Assembly (NCBI GenBank): GCA_027382625.1
Contig: JAJKFJ010020664.1
Location: 1 to 64,000 of the forward strand
Origin: Tetmemena sp. SeJ-2015
Taxonomy: Eukaryota > Ciliophora > Spirotrichea > Sporadotrichida > Oxytrichidae
Length of the DNA stretch: 64,000 nucleotides
Direction: 5' to 3'
Position numbers and translations under genes: made by a program. Positions 45,100 through 58,394 of the stretch are shown one piece after another; the first letter of the stretch is position 1, and the number at the start of each line of letters is the position of its first letter. The notes below the pieces were generated by a model. That model did not search any database. It had not been told where the DNA came from and saw only the letters and a list, made by a program, of their open reading frames with translations.

Positions 45100-48000
45100 G
45101 AGGCATTGATCTAACTAAGTGTAAATAGGTAGAATATAAGCAAATAGCAAAAAAAGCAATGAAGAATTTAAGGATTGTAATTTCTTTCTTCTAGATAAAG
45201 AAATATTGTGCAGCTATTTAATTTATCAACCACCCATTAATCCATGTAAAGTTATCCTAGATAATTAGTACTCAGTGGGAAGATTCCATTACTTGAAGTA
45301 AGAAAACGCCATATCAAAATTCATTGAGCGCATGGAGTCCAAGGAATTCGTGAATCCACCCTCCCGTGAACAAATATTCAGCGAGCTCAAGCATAAGCAA
45401 CTTGAAGCCTACAATTAGCGCATGATTCTGATTGCTCAGCTGGATTAATGTCGCTCAGTTGGCTTGACCAAGGACTTCGTAAATACAATCGACGAGAAAC
45501 TCAAGTCTGCGAATGACGACGCTTAAAACGCATTCGACGATCTGGTGTAGAGATTGAACAAGGATATGGAGAATACAAATGAAGATGCGGATATTCTTCT
45601 CTACGACTTGAAGGATTTTAAACAAGAACGACGCATAGCTCGAAGAAGGATAGACTTACGATTCTATAGTTGCCGAGAGAGCAACACCTACATTAGAGAG
45701 AAGAAAGTTGGAGTCTAAGACTTTAGTTAAATGCTGTCAAGTATCTCGATGACTGTGACTTCAAAATGAATGAAACCTGCATTAACATATTTGCTATTGA
45801 TTGCTCTTCATTAATCCAACATCTTGAACTTCTTTAGAGATTTGGCCACTAAATTGACTCTAACAAAGATAAGCTTAGGTAAACTGAGATTAACTTCCAA
45901 GTCACTCTAGCTTCATGTGGGAAAAAATAAAAGTGAAAGTTTAAAGTTAAGCATATGTAGAGAGCCATTCACCATGTTGAACTCAATGAGAAACTGCAGC
46001 AATTTATGTTAATGAATAGTTGCAAATGAATTCTTAATAATCTTATTAAATGCTTTGACATGCTGGATCAGATCACCAGGTCTTATAGGAATTACAACGC
46101 TGAATACATATCCTTGGTGGAGCAGCACCCTCAAACCATGAATGTCTTCTATAACGACTTTGAGAAAGAATGCCTTGGAGTTTTTAAGATGTTTGACGAG
46201 TCCAAGCGACCAGAGATCGAGGCCCTCTTCAAGAAAGAAACTGAAGAGAGGCAGCGTAAATTAGAAGAAGAGGCACTTAAGAAACTAGAAGAAGAAAAGA
46301 AGGCAGAGGAGCTCAAGAAAGCAGAAGAAGACAAGAATAAGCCGGCAGCTGCTAAAGGAAAGGCCCCACCTCCATAAGCCAAAAAGGGAAAGGAACCTGA
46401 GAAGCCTATTCTTAACGTGCCATAGTTGCAAGTGCCTGCAATCTAAGAATACATAAGTAGCAATGGCAATAAATATCTGATAGAGCGCTCCTTAGATGAA
46501 ATTACTACTAAGCTTATGGATGTTAATCAAGAAACCGCTGACCAACCAAATGCTCAGGATGGAGATTCTCAACCTGCAGCACAACTAAACGGCTCTCCTT
46601 CGCAAATGAAGATTAGGGATTCTTCTCTTTTTACTAATGACTCAGCCATCTGGCAATATAGGTTCGCAGCTTTCACATATTTCTCCAGGTCCTATTGATG
46701 GTCAAGATCCTAATGCTGCTGCTCCTGTATAAACTAAGTTCAGAGACAATGACTATCTTGTAAAGGCAAATTATTTTGAAAAATATCACATCTTATATAA
46801 TTACTTGCCTCCTTAAGATCCTGAGGGCAACGAGACGCTAAACAAAGATCTCTGGATCACTAAGGATGAGATTATGAGGATTCTTGTTTCAGCTAGAGAC
46901 AAAGTCTTAGAATGGTTAGGTTATGAGAAGGCTAATTATTCTAAGAAAGTTCACCGTGAAAGTAAAGATCTGATTGATAAAAACGTCGATGAGCTCGAGG
47001 AAAATCTCAGAAAGCAGTGGCCTAGAAAAGGAAGATTGGAAGTTGAAATTTATCAAGAGAGGAAAAGCTAGATAACTGCTCACAACAAAAAGTACGAGAG
47101 GCAGTGCGATCTTGTCTTGAGAAGTTCAACTTGCTTGAAGAATAGTGGGACTATGTCTCTGAAACAGTAGAAAAGGAGTTTGCTAACTTCTAATCATCGC
47201 AAGATAAGCTTAAGGCTCAGCTGCCTGATGGCAAAAATCTGGCAGAGCTGCAAGGTGTAAGCAGAAAGGAGAAAGATGCAGTGTAGACTTTTGAAGAAAA
47301 GTGCCGAGAATTCTATGATAAGTTACACGACTTGGCTATTACAGAGAGTGACACTTTAATTCAGCAGAACAAGGAAATGCTAGACAGCTGCGTATTGTTT
47401 GAAAAAAGAGGAAACTACTCTAAAGATGAAGTTGCTTGGTACAGAGGTCAAATGAATGAGATTGATAACATGATAAAGTAGGCTAAAACAGAGAGAGAAA
47501 CTAAACTCAAGGATATTCATTAACGAATGGAAAAACTTATGAAAGAGCCTGTTGACAAATTCGAAAAGGATTATAAGGGAAGCATCCACAATCTTTCTGC
47601 GAAAGAGGGACTAGGAAAAACTTATGGACAGCCAAGAAGACTCGCACAAGAAAGACTCAGAAGTGAAATGACTAAGTGTGAAACTGCCTAGAAAGGAATA
47701 GAAACTCTTTTTGAAAAGCTATAGTAGCTCTGTTCAAGAGCAAAGAGCGATATTTACACAGAAGGTACTTTCGACTATTCTAAAGAAAAGCAAAGTCTCA
47801 GCGTTGAGATAAGAATAGTCCTAACTTCTTTGCTCAGATGCATGATTCATTACGGACTTCATCTCTCTGGCTTCAGTAAAGAACCTAAGCAATTACCAAG
47901 ATTAACTCAACTTGAGAAGTATATTTTTCAATTTTTTAATGAAGTAAGGTGAAGTCGATCTCTAACCTAGTGAACAGGGTTAAGTTGATGAGAAGAGAAA

Positions 48001-49158
48001 AGACGAGGAACTAGAACACTTAGGAACACTCGGATTCAAGAATGCCGCTTAACTAAAGTTTAATGAGATGTGTACTTAAATTGAAAAGCAATCCAAGGAA
48101 TATTTTAATTAAATATGCTAATTCTTCCTATCAAAAATGAACTTTGTGTGAAGTTATATACAGGTGAGAACGCAAAATACTTAGTCGGACCAGAGAAGAT
48201 TCCAGAGTATCTGACAGCTTTCATCGAGGGTATGAGAGCTCAAGCTGAAGGATTTAGAATAGGGTCTGTCAGATAGTTGAGAGAATCAGCATTAGCCCTG
48301 GTTGAATATGCTTAAGAGGTGCCAAGTTCAATCTTTGGTTATTTGAACTTGAAATACACAGCCATCGTTTCGAAGACACTCGGTGTTGAGGATAAAAAGT
48401 TCAGATAGATTAAGAAATAAGATGATGATTAAAAGGAGAGGAATTTGAAGCTCTTTAGACCTAACTTAGAAAATCCTGCTAATAAGTAGCTAACTATGGA
48501 ACTCAATCAAAAGGAGGGTCAAAGAACTGAATAGTTCAAGGAGATTATTGATGAAACATAGTTGAAGATGCTAGATATTGAGTAAGAGCTCTCAATGGAG
48601 TTCCATCTTGCTTATCTGAATAATATGAGGGCGATAGTGAAGATATACGACTCTCTCCTCTACAAAGAAGATTTCATCATGCTACCTGGAGATGAAATAA
48701 CCGAAAAGAAGCATCAAAATATCAAAATGCTCACTGCATAAGCATAGAAGTAAGATCTCTCAAAGAGATCAACTAGAAAATGGCCTGGCCTCGGCCCATG
48801 TGTATTTGAAGTTGACTTTGCCACTCTGTTTGAGCACTTCCAGGATCTAAAGCCAGAGGAGCCACCAGTTTCTTAACCACCTCCTCAGCCCACAAATGCG
48901 AAAGGCCAGCCTGATCCTTCTCTTTTGCAGTAAGATCCCAACAAAAATGAAATAGCCGCTGAAGTAGAGGTACCAAACACAGACCATCATAAGATGATTA
49001 TAAAAGCCAGAAACGAAAATTACAGCCAATTCAAGGCAAGATTTGAAGGAAGTATCAAGGGCATAATGCAGAGGTTTGATGAACTAAGGAAAGAGGAGCT
49101 CAGATTTAATAGTTACTGGGCTCAGAATTTGAAAGAGATTACTCAAAAGCACATCTGA
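45100..49158 (+). CDS. large coiled-coil protein, CCDC180-like
   Basis: Long helical protein of more than 1,200 residues. Recognisable pieces are KFIERMESKEFVNPPSREQI near the start; a Lys/Glu segment with AAAKGKAPPP; WITKDEIMRILVSARDKVLE; then ENLRKQWPRKGRLEVEIYQ and RKSQITAHNKKYERQ. The C-terminal half has WYRGQMNEIDNMIKQAK and WPGLGPCVFEVDFATLF, ending NLKEITQKHI with TGA 49156-49158. The KQWPRKGRLEV region and the overall two-block layout resemble CCDC180 (DUF4455/DUF4456), a protein linked to cilia. Several IESs are implied by frame changes (around 45720-46060, 46650 and 47930-48150). The 5' end is not settled. Confidence 0.55.
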
Positions 49159-49311
49159 TTAAAACCTCTTCTCTTTATTGATAATGTTTGTAGTTTAGAT
49201 CACGTCATTTTATCATAAAGTTAAGTTCATCTATGGATGCTGATACATCATAAATTAAGTTACAGTTAACTGACACTATAAATAATTTAATTAAACACCA
49301 GCCTTTCCAAA
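49159..49311. other. short intergenic spacer
   Basis: About 150 bp between two genes on the same strand, AT-rich, no motif recognised. Confidence 0.4.
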
Positions 49312-52300
49312 ATGGATTCGAAAGCCGAAAAGAACTAGACTTATATTGAGGGAACTTAAATAGATCCTAAATAATTAAAAGCAGTTCTTGAAGGAAAAGT
49401 ATTAAAAGAAAATTAGAAATCCCTTGAAGGAATTGATTAAACCATGTAGCATGATCTTGAATAAGAGTTGCTAGCTATGATCGCTTGGGTAAGTTTAATT
49501 GGGTATGGATATAAAATTAAAGGTTAATTTTTAGGTGAGGAAAATATAAAATTTGCAGAACAAAGTGCAATCTATCGAGCAATTGAAAGAGGGTGCTTGC
49601 ATACTTGAGCTTGTGAAAGAGTATTTCATTGAATTTATTTACTCAATTTTAGGTGAATATTGCCTCTCTATTTTCAAGGATATCAAGATTTCGATATGCT
49701 ACCCAGGACAAAGACTTAATTCTGGACTCAGATACTTTATATGAGAAATATATTTTGTTATATAGCTCTAATGGACTTATAAATTATACTTGAAAAGCTG
49801 ATAAAGCTAAAAGAATTTTTCCGCAATCAAATTGACTTGAAGCAATCAGAGCAAGATTTACTAGAGAGGTAGAACGATTCATATCATGACTCCAAGTCAG
49901 AGTTGCAAGATGAAGAGAAATAAGATTTTGAGGCTTGGATTTTAAAACTAAACGACCTTATCCAAATTATTTAAATTATTTAGCATTTTTAACCTTGAAC
50001 TACTTTTAACTCAGATAGAGAATATGTTACCCAGTGGATAAAGTGAGAGTAAACTATTCGATATAATTGGGCTAGAGTAAATGCATTATGTACTCTACAT
50101 TTGCTTCCACCTGTTAATTTAATCTTCGGAATCTGGTGTTTACATAGACTACATAACAAGCCTGGAGTAAGGCATATAAGAAATACTCATGAAGCTGTTA
50201 GAGCGAATGGGTGTACACAGCTCAAATGAAACTGGCTCCCAGCTTTTTTAAGATTCAATTGGAAACAGCTTGCGCTCCTCTCCTATCAAAAAATTCTTCA
50301 AGCTCCCTATTATAAGTGGAATTAATTGCTCTTCATTTTGTACTATTGAGGAAGATGAAGATTAGATTTTGCATGGCTCCGCAGATAAACAAGAAATCAA
50401 ACTCAGAGTAAGGGAAGGGAATGGCCTCAGGTTAACACAAGTTCCATTCACTAATTTTACAAACTAAAATAGAGATCCTCTTGCACCTGACTCTAGTTAC
50501 CATATATAGTTGCTTATTTTGATAAACTAAGTATATGATGAGAAGCAGCGGAGGGTATAATCTTAACACCAAAAGCTAAAGCATGAACTCAAGGAATCTA
50601 TTTACATGTAGCAATGCTAAAAAGTAAGGTGGCACATACTCAGGATCTAACTCTCATCATGGTGGCGATTATCATGTCATAGAAAAGATTCAAGAGCTGG
50701 AAACTGATAAGAGGAATCTTACTAACGAGATAGAGACTTTAAAGCTATAATTTATGATTGATTATTGGCCTAATGTTTAACTATAACTAAACGATTTGAA
50801 TAGATAGGTTGAAGAGTCTAATTAGCGCTATGAATTCAGTAAAAAAGAAGTTAAATAATTGAGGGATGATCATTTTATTTATACATAAAATCAAAAAATA
50901 AAAGTTTTCGATGCATAATTTTTAAGTGATCGAGTATTGGAAAATAGAAGCTATTTAAAAGTATCTATTTTAGCTAAATTCAATTTTACTAAAATATTTG
51001 AAATTTTCTGAAAGATTATGTATCAGATCTGTGAATTATAGTAAGCATCTTAACACTCTTCAGAATATATTAAGCTATCTTAAATTTTTATATTTCCTCT
51101 AAGGTTATTATGATGAGCTTTTACACTTTGAAGTAATGGAGACAGATTTTAAAGCCCTGGAGAAAGAACTAAAATGTGTAAAATAAGAAAGAGACTAGCA
51201 ACTCTCAGATCAAAGATCAAAACTCTCGGAGAAGTAGGATGAAATAGATATGCTCAAAGATCAACTTCTCAAAAAGGATGGGATTGAAAGTAGACTGGAG
51301 GATTATAAGTTTAAGTTGGAGAGCCTTAAAGATGCTGTAGGATATTAAAAATCAGACTCTAGTTCAAATGAAAGACCTGGAACTTCAGCTGAAAGATAGT
51401 CAAAATTAGTTATAGTAGCTTGCAAAACTTAATCAGCTTTTTAAAGAAGAAGTTTCCAGAGAGAAAGATGCGAGAGTTGTCAAAGATATGACCATCAAAA
51501 AGTTAGAAACTGAATTAGAGCGCTTCAAGGAGGAGAATGAAAGGTTGCTCGCGCAGGTAGAGAAAAAAGATGAGCAGATAAGAGCATCAAGCAAGAGAGT
51601 TAAGTTCTTTGCAGAGCAATTTTGAATTAATGAAGGAGCAATTGTAAAATCGATTTCTCGGCTCTCCTTCTAATGTAAGAGATAGCTTGAGCTCTTTCAC
51701 CTATTTCGACGACCAATCCACTAACAGTGGCATGAGTAATTCAGGTATGAATTCTCGTAACTCAAGCTCCAGCAAGTCTAACTCTAAGTAATTTACTCCC
51801 TCATCTTCTAATACACTGGAGGCTCTGGTTTTAGAAATGAAGGAGAAAATCTTCCATCTTCAGTAAGAGAACAGCAACTTGAGACAACAAGAAGAGAGTG
51901 ATAATCATTTGAAGTAAATATCCTAGAGAGTGCAAGAATTAGCCATGGAGAACGAAAATTTAACTGATACTGCCCACTAAATGACTAGAAAGCTTAAGTA
52001 GTAAGATGAGAGAAATGAGAGTTTAAAGATTGAGATAACGCAGTTGAAGGAGAAATATAATAGCTGTGTCGAGAAAGAAAAAAGGGCTCAAGATGAGGCC
52101 TTTCAAAATCGGTTGGAGATGATTTCGCTGTCTTAAAAAAGTGAGCAAACTGAGAAAGAGAAGTAGGAGCTGAAGGCGAAAATTGAGGATAATGTAGCTT
52201 TAATAAGGAAACTAGAGCAAGAGAGAAGTTTGATAGAGTGTTAGATGCAGAACATAAAGGATTAACTTATTGACTATAAAACCTCAAGTAAGGAAAAAGA

Positions 52301-53220
52301 GCAAGAGATTAGGGCTATGAATTTATAGAGATTATTTATTTGCAACTAAGTGATTTAAAGCACCTGAATGACAATTTAACGAGAGAGCTCCTCAGTTTAA
52401 AGGAGCAACATAGTATTGTAAAGCTAAAATACACAACAATTAAACTCAGTTAATAAGATTAGTTGTCCCAAATCGATAAGCTGAAGATTGAAAATCATGA
52501 ACTTAAAATGTGTGTTTAACTGAAGTAATAAGAAGTGCAGACATTTTTATAAAAATGACTATAATTATCTTGACTTTAACCTTGAAGCTGGAGGCAATTG
52601 AGAGAGAATTTAAAGAGAAGATGGCTACAGAGATGAAAAGACTTATTCAGCAGAACAGAGAAAAATAAAAGCTAGAGCAGAGGCTAGAAGAATATCATGC
52701 CTTAAAAAGGCAGTGCGAAGAGGAGACCCAAAATGATCATAAAGAACATTACGATAATCTTTTGTCTATGGGCTCGATGCTTGCTAAAGTAAAAACCCAA
52801 TATTTGAATAATCCCTCAGATCCTAACTAAGTGCAAGGAGACCAAGACAGTGAAGGTTTTATGCAAAAGTAGAAATCAAGCGACTAAAAGCAAGATTAAA
52901 GGCCATCTTTGCTTCTTGGATCAACAAGGAATCAAAATTCAAGCACAACCAGCAACAAAGAACTCCAAGTTTAATTATTATTTCTGTTTTCATGATGTTT
53001 TTTTTTTAAAGAGGCTATCACTTTTCGGAATAACAACATTGGCTAGAAAAATCAAGTATTAGGAAATGAAAAATATAATTCTGCCAGAACTCTATACACG
53101 AGAACAGGAGACAGCAAGACTGATTCTAATAAGCTCCTAGCAACTTTTAAAATGATAACTAGTAACAAAATAAAGCAAAAGGTTTAAGATTAGGCCTCTG
53201 CTGTTTATAAAGGATAGTGA
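49312..53220 (+). CDS. HOOK-like microtubule/dynein adaptor candidate
   Basis: ATG 49312 opens MDSKAEKNQTYIEG. A GT..AG intron starts at 49489. The next part resembles the HOOK domain: QSIEQLKEGACILELVKEYF in the position of the 'DLxDGxxL' helix. A second block contains KLIKLIEEFFRNQ and EAWILKLNDLIQ, with later SLEQGIQEILMKLLERMG. The rest is long coiled coil (FKEKMATEMKRLIQQNREKQ), interrupted by many IESs or introns that I did not solve. The end is EKYNSARTLYTRTGDSK...VYKGQ with TGA 53218-53220. HOOK proteins link cargo to dynein. The assignment rests on the N-terminal pattern and general architecture, not on an alignment. Confidence 0.5.
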
Positions 53221-53512
53221 GCAAGCAATCCAATTTTAAAAAGTAAGGATTGCAGCATATATATCTAAATATGATTTTAATTTTTACTTCTTATAAATAA
53301 CTCTATTGATATGCTTGAGCAAGGTAATTTTCATGAAATATAAATAATATTTGTATCATTCAGAAGCAGCAACAATGAAATATCCATCTTTAACAATTTA
53401 TTTAAATACGACTCTAATTAGTTAGACTAAGAGGAAGAAGCGAATCAAGATTAAACAACAAAATATTAATCTAAAGTGTAGGCACAATTTTAAGGTTATT
53501 AGACAAATAAAA
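53221..53512. other. intergenic spacer
   Basis: AT-rich with no gene recognised. It lies between two plus-strand coiled-coil genes. Confidence 0.4.
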
Positions 53513-56500
53513 TGGCTTCAAAGGATTCCTCTCAAGATGATATTGATCCTTCTCAGACCACCATAAATCCTCACATTAATACGATAAATATAACTAATAA
53601 CGCAACCCTCAAAAATGGATCGACGATGCTTAATACTCCCATGCCTTGGCAACAAAATAGTGGAGCACAGAGTCCAAATATTAAATAGGAGTAAAGTATG
53701 GACACGTAGAATATGAATAGCAACATTGGAGGACTTAGCCGATTAAGAGATGGAATTCAAAGTGTGGGAGGAGATAGTGTGAGTTTGCTAGATAGTCCAG
53801 GCTTAAAATATTCTAAGTATTCTAATGAGAAATCTAATCAAATTTAATTGAAGCTATTCTTCTAATTTTCATACTTATATCAAAAGAAGAAATAGTAGTA
53901 CTCTGGATTATAGTCTAGCAAGCAAATTTTTCAAATGAATAAAATAAATATCGGAGAGTCTTCAATGCCTAGCGAACCTGACATATATACTTTATTTAGT
54001 GAATTTAAATTTGAGACAACATCGATAGAAATATAAGTTAACTCAAGCAATCGATGTTTGCTAACTCTTAAACGTCAAGCACTTCCCATTTTAATTAGAA
54101 CCCGGGCTCTTAACACTAGCTCTCTTTCCTAAAAAATGCCCTCCCTTCAACATTAGTTAAATATTCTTCTCTTTAAAGTATTTTTATTTGAATATGAACA
54201 CATGTAAACTCAGCAGGCTATACAACAAAAACTACTAAGTTTACTGATGCAATTTCAGGTAAAGGCTTAGCCCCAAGTAACATTTAGAATCTCGAATCAG
54301 GATAGGACGATTCACTCAACCTCGCGAGTGGAAGATAAGGACTCAAGAACTTTAGGACCGATAATAAATTCTTCTAAAGCAAGTTCAATTAACACAGTCC
54401 TCTTGCAAAAGGGTATGCCTAGATATCTGAGCAATAGCAGCAGCATTAAGATAACAGCCACTAATTAAACAATAACACCACTTTCAACAATAACTAGAAC
54501 CAAAGTACAACCATGATTTCAATCATTGATAACTAAGAGCTGAGCTAGAGCGAGATTTTAAAGCTGAAGCAGAGACTGAAGCCAACACCTTCAACTTCCA
54601 TAAATTTGCAAGCTCTAGATTCATTGAGACCTCTAGTATTGGTGTAAATAATCAGACTACTAATTCTTAAGCTCAGAAATAATTAAAAGAAAGCTAATAA
54701 TAAATTATGCCAACAAGCACTTAAGAACTTGTACAATTCACTTTATATAAAAAGAAGCCAAAGAGAGATATTAAATTGAAGAAGGCGATCTCTACTAGAG
54801 ATCTAAATAACCAGGGTTTAATAGATTAGCAAGTGTAATATGAATACGAGAGAACTAATTTAGAAGAGCTTGTGACAAATGCAAGGCCGGTAAAGCATAA
54901 ACTCAGAGATCTAGGAGATACGCAATTTTAAATTTCATAAAATAGCCAATTCATATAAGTATCATTATAAAAATGAATGGGAGGTTATTGAAGAAGAGAA
55001 AAGGCAGCAAAGAGAGGAGAAAGCAAATAAGATATTTGATCACCTGTACAAAACACAGCATCTTGCATATGCTCTTAAAACTCTAAAGCCTGATTTATCT
55101 GCGAAGTCTCAGCTTAAAACAGACTATCAATTAGAAAGAGAAATAGAGGAGCATAGACTAAGAGCACAGAGGATTAAGGAAGAGAGAATAAATATTTCCC
55201 CTTATGTATTTTTACTAAGCTTAAATTGAATGAAAGCTATCATGAATCTTGACGAGAAATAATCGGTTCAGAGATAGAAGCTTGAGAAGTATAACTAAAA
55301 GATACAAAGTTTGCAGATTGACAGAGAAATTGCAATATTAATTTCACTTGGAACTTTTTTTTTCGCTCTTTAAACTAAAATGACTAAAGCTCAATCTGCT
55401 TTGTATTTATTTTTGGAGGAGCATAATTACAAGAAGCAGCAAAATTTCTTAGATTATAAAGAGATGGTGTCAAAACGCATTTTAAGAGCCAAAATTCAAA
55501 GTCTTTTGAAAGAGAAGACTCCTATATTGTGTGAGAATTACATGAATAAGTATGATCGAGTGAGAATATTCGAGGACAAATATGCTGCTTAAGAAAAGAG
55601 AAAATCCATTAAGGAAAGATAGTCGCAGCCCAAGATACTTTACAGTAAGTTTAGGATTGTAATTAAATCAAAATAGGGAACCCTGAAACTAAGCATATCG
55701 TTCCTGGCCTTGTAAATTTAGAACTAAAGAAGGCGAGTGTTGAAACCCCTAATGTTAAAAATTATGTCTTTATTTGAATGACGTTTTGGTGAATTATTTC
55801 ACAGAGCAAGAGTTGTAAATGGTAACTTTGAGCTGAAATCTTCTCATATCTGTACTTATAGATCCAAGACGACCCTCATTACTTATTTACTTATTTTTTT
55901 ATCTTACTATGTGACAAATTAGGAGTACAGAGACTTGATCACTATCTTCAATCAGGAGACAGTAGATTCGCTTCTAGACAGCAACCCAAATTTGAAACTA
56001 ACAACCTACAAGGAAAGATACACCAGAGACCAGATAGAAATTAAGTAAGCACCATTTTAGGGGAATTTTAATACTTGTTAGGAACAAATTGACTTTCGAG
56101 AAGAAACAGAAGATGTTGTAAAATTATGAAAAGCAGCAGCAGAAGCTAGTGTCTATTACAAAAACAAGCATGTCGTTAAGCTAACATAGCTAAAAGAATG
56201 AGAGGAGCTAAGATCAAAGATCAAAGTCCAAAAGCAAAGAGCAAAACAATAAGAGAATTGCTAATTCAACTTTTAAGACCAAAAGCAAGAAAGTGAAGAA
56301 GCCTGCCTAAGATTAGGATTATATAGAAATTAGAGAAGACGATACTAGGACCAGGACATAACTTAATACGGACAAAAAATCTATGAAAGTGAGTTAGCTT
56401 AAAACTATTGATGAGGGATAGAAGAGGGAGAAGCGTAACTTTAACTTAACTTAGCCCTAATCCCCAAAGCTATTTAATGGTTCAAATGATGCTTATATTG

Positions 56501-57665
56501 AGGAAAACTTAGAAGTTTTTAATTTACTTTAACTCCTCTATTTATCATTCTAGAAATTAATCTAAAGCCCAATCAAGAGAAGCAAGAGGATATCTTAATC
56601 ATGAAACAGGCTAAGACTCTGAAGTTTCTGCAAATCAACATCAAAACTTCCTAGAAAATGAAAGTCTAATCGATTATTCACACCAACTCTCGGCATCGTA
56701 AATTCAACCTGCTTTTACTTATAGGAAGCGATTGTCGTTAATTAGGTAAATTGTAGAAATCAGATTAATCCAATGCTTTGAGAAAAGTCAAATGATAAAT
56801 GTTAAGAGGAAGTCTGGGAGGAAGTGAAAGTCAATTCCATGTTTGATTTTAGAATGTTTTTGATAATTAGAGATCTTAATTATTCTAAGTCGAGGTGGCT
56901 GCCACCTTTAATTAAAAAGTGGTTGATTAATTTTTAAGACATTGGAGCGGCTGGCGATTAATTATTAATGTGATCAGAGTTTGTAAGGGTGGCTGGACTT
57001 TAATTAAGAATTCACTGACTCGTCTTCTGGCACTAGTGCTGTACTACTACTACTACTCCCCCCCCCTCATAAAACGAGTCAGTGAAATAAAAAAGAACTT
57101 GTATTAAGTTATTCTACTTCCGCAATTAACTTCTATCTTGAGCTATTAGAACTATAATCTATCATTGAAGAGAATAAGGGAGCAAGAAGCACTTGAGCGA
57201 GCTTAGAGAGAGAAAAAGCTCAAGGAACGGTAAAGAGTGGCTGAGGAAAAGAGGTAAAGAGAGATGCTGAAAACACTTGACAAAGTTATTGAGCACAGAG
57301 ATAAAGTTAATGTCAAGATGCAAAGGATTCAAAATAATCGACTAAGATTAAAGGAGGATCAAGACCTTATGTTTATTTCATATAAAGGAATTAGCTGAAA
57401 TTTAATTATGAAGAACTACTATGCTAAGATTGAATAGAATTGCATGAGTGCCTAGATAAAGGAGGTTCAAGAAGTTATGCTAAACTTGAAAATGCAACCA
57501 GTCAAGTCACATTTGGATAAGTGGCAATAAAAAATTGAAATGCGCAGCCAGTCACCTTTCCTTCCAAGTAAAACCTAATAGTTCTTTCAAAGAAAATCCT
57601 AGGATGAGTCTCTAAGATAGACTTAGAGCATAATGAAACTCAAAAAGATTCAATATCAAATGTGA
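53513..57665 (+). CDS. Asn/Ser-rich coiled-coil protein
   Basis: ATG 53513 opens MASKDSSQDDIDPSQTTINP and continues Asn/Thr/Ser-rich (TLKNGSTMLNTPMPWQQN). Later parts are basic helix: EEKRQQREEKANKIFDHL, AIMNLDEKQSVQRQKLEK, SALYLFLEEHNYKKQQ and KEMVSKRILRAKIQSLLKEK. Last come LERAQREKKLKERQRVAEEK and AQIKEVQEVMLNLKMQ. The provisional stop is TGA 57663-57665, although more coding-like sequence in another frame follows to about 57850. A roughly 400-bp AT-rich intervening stretch at about 56740-57140 holds the inverted-repeat element. No family is recognised; the low-complexity head plus coiled coil suggests a scaffold. Confidence 0.55.
56893..56907. repeat. short perfect palindrome
   Basis: AGGTGGC and GCCACCT face each other across a single T inside the intervening stretch of the coiled-coil gene. 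GGTGGCTG recurs at about 56989-56996. Function unknown. Confidence 0.5.
57011..57086. repeat. 76-bp element with perfect 13-bp terminal inverted repeats
   Basis: TTCACTGACTCGT (57011-57023) and ACGAGTCAGTGAA (57074-57086) are exact reverse complements. Between them lie the palindrome GCACTAGTGC (57030-57039), a run of TAC repeats and nine C in a row. No coding capacity and no clear target duplication. It sits in an intervening sequence and looks like a MITE-like remnant or a hairpin RNA source. Confidence 0.7.
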
Positions 57666-57849
57666 TTTAGATCTTGATGAAGTTAAACTTTTTATTCGAG
57701 TTATATCCTTATTTCTTAAAGATTATAGGTTGAATATGAATACATGATCGAGGGTAAGCAAAACTTAATGAAGATAGAGTTCTTGAACAAAGTGCTATAT
57801 ATTAAATTAGAGATAGTTTAAAAGCATTATGAATTTAAATTTAATGAGG
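57666..57849. other. coding-like tail and spacer
   Basis: A frame with EYEYMIEGKQNLMKIEFLNK suggests that the preceding gene continues past 57665 through an intron or IES that I could not define. Confidence 0.35.
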
Positions 57850-58228
57850 GAGTCAGCTCCCGCTAAAGAACATCTATAATTGCCATTTATAACTCCATCA
57901 GTCTTGTTTTCAGTTTTAGTGTCTGCGCCTTGAGCAGTTGTCTGTTGAGGGTGAGGGTAGACTCTTCTGGATGTTGTAATCGCTGAGGGTTCTGCTTGCT
58001 CTTGTTGAAGATCTTGTTCTGAATGTTGTTCAAAAGTACGCAAATGGAAGCATACTTTTGTAGCCCTTCATACTTTCCAGCGAAGATGAGTCTCTGGTGA
58101 TCGGAAGGGATACCTTCCTTGTCTTGAACTTTTATGTTCTCGACTGCCCCCTTCAAGTTGTAGGAGTTGATGTTGTTGTTGTAGATGTAGTTGTCGTAGT
58201 AGTTGTGGATGTAGTTGTTGTAGTAGAC
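57850..58228 (-). pseudogene. broken ubiquitin-like segment
   Basis: The minus strand contains a stretch close to ubiquitin residues 20-47 (ENIKVQDKEGIPSDHQRLIF, AGK). After about 55 residues that do not match, LSDYNIQ appears in one frame and ESTLTL in another. The first strand and loop (MQIFVKTLTGKT region) are missing. In their place the frame runs into a TAC/AAC triplet repeat encoding Tyr/Asn. AAAGTATG is directly repeated 18 bp apart (around 58040-58070), so an IES may interrupt it. It could be a decayed copy or an MDS of a larger ubiquitin-fusion gene. An intact ubiquitin is not encoded here. Confidence 0.55.
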
Positions 58229-58394
58229 ATTTAAATAAAGAGTTAATTTAATTTAAAGCGTAATATATTATGAATCACTCTACAAGGACTCAATCACAAT
58301 GTATTTCTAATTATACCATCGAGATAATTTCTTTCAACCTATATAATAAATATAATATTAATTTTTAATTATTAAATTAGAAAGTTAAAAATTC

